Of a stretch of 64,000 nucleotides of DNA, positions 1 through 8,262 are shown piece by piece. The position numbers and the translations under genes are program-made. This DNA is from Nannocystis pusilla (GTDB taxonomy: Bacteria > Myxococcota_A > Polyangia > Nannocystales > Nannocystaceae): assembly GCF_026626665.1 (NCBI RefSeq), contig NZ_JAPNKE010000002.1, forward strand, positions 1,077,001 through 1,141,000. Direction: 5' to 3'. Every line of letters begins with the position of its first letter. The stretch's first letter is position 1. The notes beneath the pieces are model-generated. The model was not told the origin of the DNA and searched no databases. It saw only the letters and a program-made list of their open reading frames with translations.

Positions 1-2
1 CG

Positions 3-2261
3 TCGCTGATCGCCCGGATCTTGCACACGGGCGCCCCGGGGCCGCAGACGTCGATGATCGCCGGGACGCCGCCCTACATGGCGCCGGAGCAGCACCTCGG
101 GCTGCCGTGCGACGCCCGCTCGGACCAGTTCAGCTTCTGCGTGGCGTTCTACGAGGCGCTGTTCGGGGTGCGGCCGTTCCCCGACGGCGACCCGGCGCAG
201 CGGTTCCAGGCGGTCATGGCCTGCGAGCTGCGCCGGCCGCCGAAGCCCGCGAAGGTGCCGAAGTTCCTGCGCGCGGCGCTGGCCCGCGGCCTGGCGGCGG
301 TGCCGAGCCACCGCCACGAGTCGATGGACGCGCTGCTGCGCGCGATCACCGAGGCGCCGCGGCTGCGGCGGCGGCGACTGGTGGCCGCGGCGCTGGTGCT
401 GCTGCTGGCGATCGTGGGCGGCCTGGGGTTCTCGCTGTGGCGCGAGACGCACGGCGAGTGCGAGGGCCACGCGGACCGGGTCGCGCGCCTGTGGGCCGAG
501 CGCCAGGGGCCGCTGCGCGCGGCGATAACCGGCGTCGGGGCGCCGTACGCCGACGAGGCCTGGCAGACGCTGGCGGCGGCGATGACGGCCCGCGCCGACC
601 GCTGGGGCGAGCTGTACCTGGCCGCCTGCGAGGCCTACGAGTCGGCGGCGCCGGAGGAGCAGCCGGCGCTGGTCGGGCGCATGACCTGTCTCAGCGGACA
701 GGCGCGCGAGATCGCGGCGATGCTGACGGCCCTGGCCGAAGAGCCAGACTCGGCGGCGCGCCACGCGGTGAAGGCGGAGGGCCAGCTCGAGCCGGTGGCG
801 GCCTGCGTCGACGTCGCCGGTCTGCCGGCGTGGCTGCGCGACACCGACGTCCACCGGACGATGCGCGGCGAGGAGGTCCGCCGCTGGCTGGCCGAGATCA
901 AGACCGCCAACGAGGTCGGCCGCTACAAGCCGGCGCTGGCGCGCGCCGAGGTGGTGCTGGCGGCCGCGCGCGAGCTCGGCGACGCGGCGCTGGTGGCCGA
1001 GGCGCTGCTGCGGATCGGCAACCTCCAGCGCTCGCTGGCCGACTACGAGCGGGCCGCGACGACGCTCGGCGACGCTTATTTTATGGCCCTCGGGACAGGT
1101 GCGACCGAGGTCGCCGCCGAGGCCGCCAGCGCCCTGCTGGTGATCGACGGCTACCACCGCCGCGACCCGGGCCGGGCGGCGCTGTGGGAGCGCAGCGCCG
1201 CGGCCCTGCTGCAGCGCGCGGCCGATCGGCCGCGGATCGCGGCGGCCTTCTACAACAACCGCGCGGTGGTCCGCGCCGCCGAGGGCCGCCACGACGAGGC
1301 CGCCGCCGACTACCGGCGCGCGCTGGCGATCTACGAGGCCGAGGACGTGGCCGACAACCCGAAGGTCGCGCTGGTGCTCGGCAACATGAGCCGGGTCGAG
1401 TTCCTGCGCGGCGACCTGGCGGCGGCGGCCGAGCACCTCGAGGGCTCGCTGGCGATCCGCGAGGCGCGGTTCGGCAAGGACCACCCGGAGGTGGCGATCG
1501 GCCGCAGCAACCTGGCGATCGTGCTGACCGAGGTCGGCGAGCTCGAGCGCGCGGCGGGGCTGCTGCGGCGAGCGCTGGCGACCGAGGAGACGCTGTACGG
1601 GCCGCGCCACGTCAAGCTGGCGCCGACGCTCGACAACCTGGCCAAGACGCTGGCGCGCCAGGCCCAGTGGGCCGACGCGGGCCAGCTGTCGCAGCGGGCG
1701 CTGGCCCTGCTGACGGGGGGCGAGCGCGCCGACGCGGCGGCGATCGCCGACGTGCGCGCGGGCATCGGCGCGGCGCTGGCCTGGCAGGGCCGCTTCGAGG
1801 AGGCGCTGGTCGAGCTGCGGCAGGCGCTGGCGCTGCGCGAGCAGGACCGCGGGGCCGACCACCCCGACACCGACCTGGCGCGCGCCGAGCTGGCCGAGGT
1901 GCTGCTGCTGGCCGGCGACGCCGAGGCGGCCGAGGCGACGCTGCCTCGCCCGCGCCTGGGGGCCACGCCGGCGCAGGCCGCCGCGGTGCAGGCGCTGCGC
2001 GGGCGGGTGCTGCTGGCCCGCGGCTACCCCGAGCTGGCCGAACCACTGTTGACGCAGGCGCTGCCGCTGCTGCCGGCCCCGCTGGCGCGCGGGCGGGCCC
2101 GCCTGGCGCTGGCGAAGATCCACGCGGCCCGCGGCGAGGCGGACGCGGCGACGCTGGCCGGCCAGGCCCAGGCCGATCTGCAGGCGGCCGGCGCCGCGTT
2201 CGAGCGCGAGCGCGCGGCCGCGGCCGAGCTGCGCGGGGGCGGGGCGGCGACAGGCGGATGA
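3..2261 (+). CDS. Ser/Thr protein kinase with TPR tail, 5'-truncated
   Basis: The reading frame is open from base 3, so the start and most of the kinase domain lie upstream. What remains begins just before the kinase activation segment (GTPPYMAPEQ, the GTxxYMAPE motif) and includes the following SDQFSFCVAFYEAL and GxxPF segments of the C-lobe. A single membrane segment follows (LVAAALVLLLAIVGGLGF, around residue 120 of the visible part). The rest, about 600 residues, is an exported helical region with tetratricopeptide repeats in its second half (for example LGNMSRVEFLRGDLAAAAEHL). This kinase-TM-TPR design is common in myxobacterial signalling. Targets are unknown. The stop overlaps the next start (ATGA). 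One hairpin element (685-702) lies in frame in the TPR part. Confidence 0.9.
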   Translation, partial: SLIARILHTGAPGPQTSMIAGTPPYMAPEQHLGLPCDARSDQFSFCVAFYEALFGVRPFPDGDPAQRFQAVMACELRRPPKPAKVPKFLRAALARGLAAVPSHRHESMDALLRAITEAPRLRRRRLVAAALVLLLAIVGGLGFSLWRETHGECEGHADRVARLWAERQGPLRAAITGVGAPYADEAWQTLAAAMTARADRWGELYLAACEAYESAAPEEQPALVGRMTCLSGQAREIAAMLTALAEEPDSAARHAVKAEGQLEPVAACVDVAGLPAWLRDTDVHRTMRGEEVRRWLAEIKTANEVGRYKPALARAEVVLAAARELGDAALVAEALLRIGNLQRSLADYERAATTLGDAYFMALGTGATEVAAEAASALLVIDGYHRRDPGRAALWERSAAALLQRAADRPRIAAAFYNNRAVVRAAEGRHDEAAADYRRALAIYEAEDVADNPKVALVLGNMSRVEFLRGDLAAAAEHLEGSLAIREARFGKDHPEVAIGRSNLAIVLTEVGELERAAGLLRRALATEETLYGPRHVKLAPTLDNLAKTLARQAQWADAGQLSQRALALLTGGERADAAAIADVRAGIGAALAWQGRFEEALVELRQALALREQDRGADHPDTDLARAELAEVLLLAGDAEAAEATLPRPRLGATPAQAAAVQALRGRVLLARGYPELAEPLLTQALPLLPAPLARGRARLALAKIHAARGEADAATLAGQAQADLQAAGAAFERERAAAAELRGGGAATGG

Positions 2262-3046
2262 CGACCGAGCGATCGGGTACTTCGGACATGTCGCAAGAGA
2301 CATTGCTTTCGGGGCAGCAGGGATTCATCCTCCACCGCGACGAGGACCTGCTGATCGTCGCCAAGCCGGCGGGGCTGGTGGTCCACCGCGGCTGGGCCGA
2401 CGACGAGGTGGCGCTCCTCGACCTCGCGCGCGAGGCCGTGGGCGCCTACGTGTACCCGGTCCACCGCCTCGATCGCGGGGCCAGCGGCGCGCTGGCGTTC
2501 GCCCTCCACTCGGCGGGGGCGCGGGCGCTGCAGGAGGTCTGGACCTCGGGACAGGTCGAGAAGCGCTACCTGGCGCTGGTGCGCGGCAACCCGCCCGCGG
2601 CGGTGACGATCGATCACCCGATCCCCCGCGCCGAGGACGGGCCGCGCGTGCCGGCGGTGACGGAGGTGACGACTCTGGCCCGCGCCGGCCGCTACGCGCT
2701 GGTGGAGGCCCGGCCGCTGACGGGACGGCTGCACCAGATCCGGCGCCACCTCAAGCACATCAGCTGCCCCTTGATCGGCGACGTGCGCTACGGCAAGGGC
2801 GAGCACAACCGGCTGTTCCGCGAGCGCCACGACCTGCACCGGCTGGCGCTGCACGCGTGGTCGCTGGCGCTGCCGCACCCGCGCACGGGCGCCCCGATCC
2901 GCGTGGTCGCCCCGTTGCCGCCCGATTTGGCGGGCGCGCTCGCGGGCCTCGGGATCACGCTCGAGCTGGACGCCGACGCGGGCCCACGGGCGCGAGCGGC
3001 GAGTGACGAGGCCGACATCCGGCGCGCTCCCGACCGCGAGGGTTGA
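2258..3046 (+). CDS. truC: RluA-family pseudouridine synthase, TruC-like
   Basis: A 262-residue RluA-family enzyme, predicted to isomerise uridine to pseudouridine in RNA. The overall layout matches TruC, the tRNA U65 enzyme. Visible motifs are LLIVAKPAGLVVHRG, the catalytic HRLDRGASG loop with its Asp, VEKRYLALVRG, GRLHQIRRHLKHI and IGDVRYGKGEHNR. The ATG at 2258 overlaps the TGA of the kinase gene, suggesting translational coupling. An alternative ATG at 2288 lies inside a palindromic element and would give MSQETLLSGQQG. The true start cannot be settled by eye. The exact RNA target is inferred from family resemblance only. Confidence 0.85.
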   Translation: MTTERSGTSDMSQETLLSGQQGFILHRDEDLLIVAKPAGLVVHRGWADDEVALLDLAREAVGAYVYPVHRLDRGASGALAFALHSAGARALQEVWTSGQVEKRYLALVRGNPPAAVTIDHPIPRAEDGPRVPAVTEVTTLARAGRYALVEARPLTGRLHQIRRHLKHISCPLIGDVRYGKGEHNRLFRERHDLHRLALHAWSLALPHPRTGAPIRVVAPLPPDLAGALAGLGITLELDADAGPRARAASDEADIRRAPDREG

Positions 3047-3119
3047 TCCACCGCGCATGGCGGGGCGCACACCGGGGGGCGGCGCTGGCAGCGACCGGGG
3101 CCCATGCCATGAAGTCGTC

Positions 3120-3467
3120 GTGACGAAGTCGATTCGAGTCTTCTACGGCAAGGAGCACGGCCTCATCGGGCGCAAGCGCCTGGACTTCAAGTGGGGCATC
3201 CATCCGCCGATCACGCCGCTCTCGATCGTCCACGTGTCGGCCGCGGAGGCGACCGAACACGGGGCGGGCTACGTGATCGGCCCCAACGGCGACGCGCTGC
3301 AGGAGTTCATCTTCTCGCTCGGCGACGCGGACGTGTGGGTGTCGAACGTGTCGCCGCACTCGGGCGGGGTGGCGTTCATCCTCCACGTGGCCGCGGCCGG
3401 GCCCGTCGACGTGGTGGTGACGATCACGGTCGAGGACGGCATGCCCCAACAATTCCGGGCGACCTGA
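3120..3467 (+). CDS. Small conserved-looking protein of unknown function
   Basis: About 115 residues from a GTG at 3120. Upstream codons in the same frame read as low-complexity sequence, so the longer frame from 3003 is unlikely. The protein starts VTKSIRVFYGKEHGLIGRK and looks all-beta, with alternating hydrophobic strands and no signal peptide or membrane segment. There is no clear Shine-Dalgarno site. I do not recognise a family. It lies between the pseudouridine synthase and the MDR gene in the same direction, with 73 nt before it. Confidence 0.55.
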   Translation: MTKSIRVFYGKEHGLIGRKRLDFKWGIHPPITPLSIVHVSAAEATEHGAGYVIGPNGDALQEFIFSLGDADVWVSNVSPHSGGVAFILHVAAAGPVDVVVTITVEDGMPQQFRAT

Positions 3468-3506
3468 GGGCTGCGGGCATGGCTCGCGGTCCGGCCTCGG
3501 GGTGCG

Positions 3507-3512
3507 TACACT
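3507..3512 (+). promoter_or_regulatory. -10 box TACACT close to ATG
   Basis: TACACT ends 8 nt before the ATG at 3521. This distance would place the transcription start at or next to the start codon. No good -35 box is visible. Confidence 0.4.
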
Positions 3513-3520
3513 CGCCGGCC

Positions 3521-4536
3521 ATGACCACGACCATGCGAGCCTACGTGATGACGCGCTACGGCGGCCCCGCGGCGGCCGAGCTGCGCGAGGTGCCGGTGCC
3601 GGAGCCGAAGGCGGGCGAGCTGCGGATCCGCGTCCACGCGGCGGGCCTCAACCCGGTCGACTTCAAGATCCGCGAGGGCAAGCTGCGGGTCATCCGGCGC
3701 TACCCGCTGCCGATCGTGATGGGCAACGAATTGGCCGGGGTGGTCGAGGCGTGCGGGCCGGGGGCGAAGCAGTTCGCGCCCGGCGACCGCGTGTTCGCGC
3801 GGGTCGACAAGGACGCGCTGGGGGCGTTCGCCGAGTACGCGTGCGTGCCCGAGTCGCTGGTGGCGAAGATGCCGGCGCGGCTCGACTTCACCGCCGCGGC
3901 CGCGGTGCCGCTCGCCGGGCTGACCGCCCTGCAGGCGCTGCGCGACGAGCTGCACGCGGGGCCGGGCAGCGCCTGTTCATCCCCGGCGGGGCCGGCGGGG
4001 TCGGCACGTTCGCGCTGCAGCTGGCCAAGCGGTTCGGCGCGACCGTGGCGACCACGGCCTCTCCGCGCGGCGAGGCGCTGGTCCGCCGCCTCGGCGCCGA
4101 CGTGATCGTCGATTACACCAAGGAGGCGTTCGAGACGGCGCTGAAGGACTACGACGGGGCCTTCGACCTGGTCGGCGGCGACACGCTGGCGCGCTCGTTC
4201 GCGGTGGTGAAGCCCGGCGGGCTGGTGGTGTCGCTCGCCGGGGCGCCGGAGCCGACGACCGCGCGCAAGGACCTCGGCCGCCCCGGGCTCGTGCCGCTGT
4301 TCTGGCTGGCGAGCCTGGGGCCGCGCCTGCGCGGGCTCGGCCGCAAGGTCCGCTACCGCTACCTGTTCATGCACCCGAGCGGCTCGGACCTGGCCGACCT
4401 GGCGCGCCGCATCGACGACGGCGCGATCGAGGTGGTGATCGACCGCATCGTCCCGTTCGCGCAGATCGGCGAGGCGTTCGCGCACCTCGAGTCCGGCCAC
4501 GCGAAGGGCAAGATCGTGGTGCGCATGCTCGATTGA
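3521..4536 (+). CDS. Zinc-free MDR oxidoreductase, quinone-reductase-like (one frameshift)
   Basis: A medium-chain dehydrogenase/reductase related to NADPH:quinone oxidoreductases. It carries the GroES-like N-terminal half (MRAYVMTRYGG, HAAGLNPVDFKIREG, GNELAGVVEACGPG, GDRVFARV) and a Rossmann half (FIPGGAGGVGTFALQLAKRFGA). There are no structural or catalytic zinc cysteines, as expected for this subgroup. The frame changes at about 3962-3967. Adding one G to the GGG of ccgggcag restores HAGPGQRLFIPGG, so a missing base in a G run is the simplest reading. The total length of about 338 residues then fits the family. Substrate unknown. A tandem hairpin array begins 5 nt after the stop. Confidence 0.85.
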
Positions 4537-4541
4537 CGGCG

Positions 4542-4614
4542 GTGCTCTTTCGAGCATGCTCGGAGGAGCATGTCCAGGAGGACATGGCTGAGAGGCCATG
4601 TCCTAGCGAGCATG
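4542..4614. repeat. Tandem CATG-14 palindrome array (convergent gap)
   Basis: CATG occurs at 4555, 4569, 4583, 4597 and 4611, exactly 14 bp apart. Each interval is a small hairpin: CATGCTC-GGAG-GAGCATG, CATGTCC-AGGA-GGACATG and CATGGCT-GAGA-GGCCATG. The last interval pairs less well. The stems differ in sequence but stay complementary. The array fills nearly all of the gap between two convergent stop codons (4536 and 4620). Confidence 0.9.
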
Positions 4615-4619
4615 TCCGA

Positions 4620-5427
4620 TCAGCGGTCGACGCGCTCGAGCAGGACGGCGCGGGCGTCGACGTTCAGCACCTGGGTGCCGCCGGGGAGTTCGGCGAGGGG
4701 GTCGTGCCAGTGGGAGTGGCCGCAGACCACGAGGGCGCCGCGGCCGTCGACGGCGTCGCGCACGTCGGGGTTGCCGAACCGGCGCGGGCCGGCGTCGGGG
4801 CCCTCGTGGAGGACGAGCAGGTGCGGCCGCGCGGGCAAGAGGCGGCGGACGGCGGCCACGAACTCGTCGGGCGGGCGTCGGTTGGGCTTGCCGGAGCGCC
4901 CGCAGATCCCGCCGACGCCGGCGATCCGCAGGTCGTCGAGCTCGACCTGGCGGCCGTCGAGGAGGTGGACGCCGGGCTCGCGGACGAAGCGGGCCTGCTC
5001 GCTCGGCTTGCCGAACAGGTCGTGGTTGCCGGCGACGCCGCTGACCCAGCGGAAGCGGGCGGCGAAGGCCCGCCAGACGTCGCGGACATCGCCGGTGGCG
5101 CCCAGGCGATCGGCGGCGGGGGCGGCGTAGAGGTCGCCCGCGAGGACGACGCCGGTGAAGGCGGGGTCGGGCACGGAGTCGAGCTCGGCCAGGGTGGCGT
5201 ACTCCTCGGCGAGGGCCTCGCCGAGCAGCCGCAGCGCGCCGCCGGCCTCGTTCAGCGCGGTCCGCCCCTGCAGGTCGGAGGTGACGAGCAAGGCGTCAAG
5301 CTGCGCCGGCAACTCGTCGACGCGCGCGCAGCAGCGGGAGCTCGCGCGTCTGGCTGCCCCCGCGCGGGGCGGCGTCGAGGTACGCGAGCACGTGCAGCGG
5401 CTCGCTGTCGATCTGCACGATCCGCAC
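4620..5427 (-). CDS. Calcineurin-like metallophosphoesterase (one frameshift)
   Basis: About 269 residues. The family metal motifs are visible: VVLAGDLYA, VAGNHDLFG and VVCGHSHWHDPL, matching GD, GNHD and GHxH. The first motif near the N-terminus is TSDLQG rather than the usual DxH, so one metal ligand differs. The likely start is the GTG at 5427 (VRIVQIDSEPLHVLAYLDAAP). The frame breaks at about 5323 inside a CGCGCGCG run, with RELPLLRAR before it and RVDELPAQLDALLVTSDLQG after it. The substrate (phosphodiester, phosphoprotein or nucleotide) cannot be told. The gene is convergent with the MDR gene. Confidence 0.8.
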
Positions 5428-5510
5428 CCGGGCAGAGTAACCGCGTCGGCCTCGCGCTTCCAGGGAGGGCGGCGCGCGCGGTTTCGGTCGCCCGGAGGTC
5501 GAGCCTTCGT

Positions 5511-5710
5511 CATGACTGTTTCGCCATGTCCGTGAGGACATGTCGATTCGTGCAGATCGAAAAGGCGCCGGGGCCCGCGGATCCGGAGGCGAGACGTGTC
5601 TCGTCGGACATGTCCTCGACCTCGCGCCGAGGCGCGGGGCCGGCGACGCTCTCGCGTCGCGCCGGGTCGGGGCCGCACGGGGCCGCGATAAGATGTCCTT
5701 GGGGACATCT
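5511..5710. repeat. Scattered CATG-14 hairpins upstream of metallophosphoesterase
   Basis: Three separate units lie here: CATG-10 nt-CATG-10 nt-CATG at 5511-5542 (second interval CATGTCC-GTGA-GGACATG), CGTGTCT-CGTC-GGACATG at 5595-5612, and AGATGTCC-TTGG-GGACATCT at 5691-5710 with 8-bp arms. The rest of 5428-5740 shows no gene. Confidence 0.7.
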
Positions 5711-5741
5711 TGCCGCGCCCGGCCTGCGGCGCGGCGCGTCA

Positions 5742-5995
5742 CTCCGCGAGCCGGGCCGCGCGCGCTCGCAGCCAGGGGCGCAGGGCTGCCGGCTCGCGCG
5801 GGACCTGACTGAAAGGCGAAGCGGTGGATCTCGCCCTCCTCGCACGTCACGAGCGCGCCGTCGGGCCAGGCGCGCGAAGCCCCGCGTCCGCCACAGCGGG
5901 GGTGGCGGTCAGGCTGGCGAGCTCCCAGGCCTGCATGAAATCGCCGACGGCGCCGAACAGCAGGTCGCCGTCGGGCGCAGCCTGCCGTCGTGATA
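5742..5995 (-). pseudogene. Remnant of an unidentified gene, frames broken
   Basis: Minus-strand translation gives protein-like stretches in three successive frames: DGDLLFGAVGDFMQAWELAS (around 5970-5910), WPDGALVTCEEGEIHRFAF (around 5865-5815) and PREPAALRPWLRARAARLAE followed by a stop (to 5742). No start is visible before the lipoprotein gene begins at 6006. I read this as the 3' remnant of a cytosolic protein with at least two frameshifts. The family is not recognised. It could also be one more victim of sequence error, but the lack of a start argues for a real fragment. Confidence 0.35.
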
Positions 5996-6005
5996 GGTTG
6001 GCGGG

Positions 6006-6688
6006 ATGAAACACTATGATCGACGTATTGCGAGGCTCTGCGTGGGGAGCGTGCTGCTGCTCGGTTGTCCCGAGATCGACAAGGGCGACACCGAAGGCTC
6101 GGGCGGGTCGACGACGGGCGGCGTGACAAGCTCGTCGACGGGGCCGACCGGGGGGAGAGCACGACGGACACGCCGACGACCGGTGGGTCCTCGTCGACCG
6201 GCGAAGCGCCTGCGAGCGCCTGCGAGCGGTACTCGGCGGCCGACATGGCAGATATTGCGAGCTTCTGCGCGTGCGCCGTCGAGGTCGGACGGTATGCCGA
6301 GATCGAGGCGTGCGTCACCGCCAACAGCGACAGCTCGGAAAGCGATTGCTTCTGCCAGATCGAGGCGATGGGTTCGGCTCACGCGGAGTACGTCGCGTGC
6401 CTCGCCGAGGCGGTCGAGGGTTATACCGCGTGTGTCGCGCCGCTGACTTGCGACGAGCAGATCGATCTGGGGCCGCAGGAGAATGAGTGCTTCGGGGCGT
6501 TCCTCGACGCCAATCACGTCTGCTACAAGCTCTCCACGGAGGCCGTCCTGGCCGAGGAGGCCTGCCTCGACGTGGGTCCGCCGTTCATGTGCAATTCGGG
6601 CGAGCCGATCCCGAACACGTATGTGTGTGACGGCGACGACGATTGTGAAGACAAGTCCGACGAGTCGGATGGGTTGTGCAACCCCTGA
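6006..6688 (+). CDS. Lipoprotein with LDL-receptor class A-like C-terminus (one frameshift)
   Basis: The start is MKHYDRRIARLCVGSVLLLGC, with lipobox LLGC and acylated Cys21, followed by a Gly/Ser/Thr linker. A run of six G at 6150-6155 carries a frameshift; one extra G joins STGPTGG to ESTTDTPTTGG. The mature part is Cys-rich (CERYSAADMADIASFCACA). It ends with FMCNSGEPIPNTYVCDGDDD and then CEDKSDESDGLCNP. The acidic CDGxxDCxDxSDE signature is the calcium site of LDL-receptor A modules. The usual third Cys is replaced by Pro. It is probably anchored in the outer membrane; the ligand is unknown. TAGGTT at 5994-5999 may be its -10 box, 6 nt before the ATG. Confidence 0.75.
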
Positions 6689-6746
6689 GATGACGGGCGC
6701 GGGCGCCTCGCATGTGTCCCGAAGGACTTGGAGCGCCCGCCACGGA

Positions 6747-8257
6747 TCAGCGCAGCGGCAGGCGGACGGTGAAGCAGGAGCCGCGGCCCGGGGCGCTGTA
6801 GACGGCGATCGTGCCGCCGAGGAGGGTGCACAGGCCGCGGCACAGCGTCAGGCCGAGGCCGGTGCCGCCGGCGCGGCGGGCCAGGTGGGGGTCGACCTGG
6901 CGGTAGGGCTCGAACAGCTGCGCGCATTGCTCCTCGGTCATGCCGACGCCGGTGTCGGCGACCGCGAGGTGGAACCACGACGTCCCGCTCGGGTCGGTCT
7001 GGCGCGCGGCCGCGATCGTGATCGTGCCGGCGTGGGTGAACTTGGAGGCGTTGCTGATCAGGTTGAACAGGATCTGGCGCACCAGGGTCGGGTCGGTCTC
7101 GACGTCGGCGAGGTCGCCGGCGAGGTCGAGGCAGGCGACGTTGTTGCGCCGGTCCATCAGCGGCTTCAGCAGATCGGCGGAGTCGCGGATCAGCGCCCCG
7201 AGGTCGAAGCGCTCGTTGAGCACGGGCATGCGGCCGGCCTCGACCTTCGACAGGTCGAGGATGTTGTTGATGAGGCCGAGCAGGTGCTCGCCGGCCTGGC
7301 GGATCCGGACGATGTCGCCGCGCACGTCGTCGGCGCCCTCCTCCTCGAGGATCTCGTCGACGAGGTCGGCGTAGCCGAGGATCGCGTTGAGCGGGGTCCG
7401 CAGCTCGTGGCTCATGCTGGCCAGGAAGGCGCTCTTGGCCCGGCTCGCGCCCTCGGCGGCGTCGCGCGCGTGGGCCACCGCCTCGTCGGCGCGCAGGCGG
7501 GCGAGCACCCGGCCGATCTCGGCGCCGATGGTCGCCATCGCCAGCATCAACGCGGTCGCGGTGCCCTCGCCGGCGGTGCCGAAGAACTCGACGACGGCGA
7601 TCACCTGGCCGCCGACGACCACCGGCAGGGCCGCGCCGCCGCGCAGGCCGAGCGCCGCGGCGCGCTCGATCCACGGCGCCTCGAGGCGGGCCCGCAGGTC
7701 GGGCGCCCACACCGGCTTGCCGTGGCGCAGCGCGTCGAGGCCGAGCGCGGTCGGCTCGCCGTCGACGAGCAGGCCGATGAACTCGACGGCGAGGCGGTCG
7801 GCGACGTGCCAGCGGCTGCTCCCGCCGATCGCGGGGGTCAGGCGCGCGAGCGACCACCCCGAGGCCGCGCAGACCTTGTGCATGCAGATCCGGTAGACGT
7901 CGGTCTCGGTGTGGGCCTCGTTGGCCGCGATCGTGATGCTCGAGATCATCGCCAGCAGCGCGTTCTTCTGCAGGACCTCGCGCGTGCTGACCTTGTGGAC
8001 CCGCTCGAGGTTGGCGATCCGCTGCTCGGAGCGGTCGACGTCGACCCGCAGCTCGGTCAGCTCGCGCTCGACCTGGCGGGCCCGGTTGGCGGCGCGTCGC
8101 AGGTTGCGGGCGCTGTCCCGCAGGCGCGACAGCAGGACCCGGCCGGGGCCGGCATGTACTTGGGACATGTCCCGCAGCGCTCGACGTGCTCGAGCAGCTC
8201 GTCGTCGCCGAGGACGGGCAGGTCAGGCCGTTCGAACACGCAGTCGCAGTCGATCAT
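6747..8257 (-). CDS. Sensor histidine kinase, GAF-HisKA-HATPase, zinc-finger-like N-terminus (one frameshift)
   Basis: An open frame from 8168 gives 473 residues: a coiled-coil-like N-terminus, a GAF-like sensor domain (roughly residues 65-225), HisKA with the phospho-acceptor in ASMSHELRTPLNAILGY (His254), and HATPase_c with NLISNASKF, DTGVGM and GGTGLGL boxes. There is no membrane segment and no receiver domain. I favour the ATG at 8257, 5 nt after the FIST stop and behind GAGG/AAGG. It encodes MIDCDCVFERPDLP and then EHVERCGTCPKYMP, a zf-HC2-like Cys/His cluster, and joins the kinase frame after a frameshift near 8145. If that is wrong, the start at 8168 lies inside a hairpin element. The pairing with FIST suggests the two form one signalling unit. 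Confidence 0.85.
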
Positions 8258-8262
8258 GGCCT

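Noticed and set aside
107..2257. Long plus-strand frame fused upstream of the pseudouridine synthase
   Set aside because: Arg/Gly/Ala low-complexity shadow of the kinase-TPR gene. The enzyme proper starts near 2258 or 2288.
4533..5993. 486-residue plus-strand frame
   Set aside because: Runs through the hairpin array and antisense to the metallophosphoesterase; composition is non-biological.
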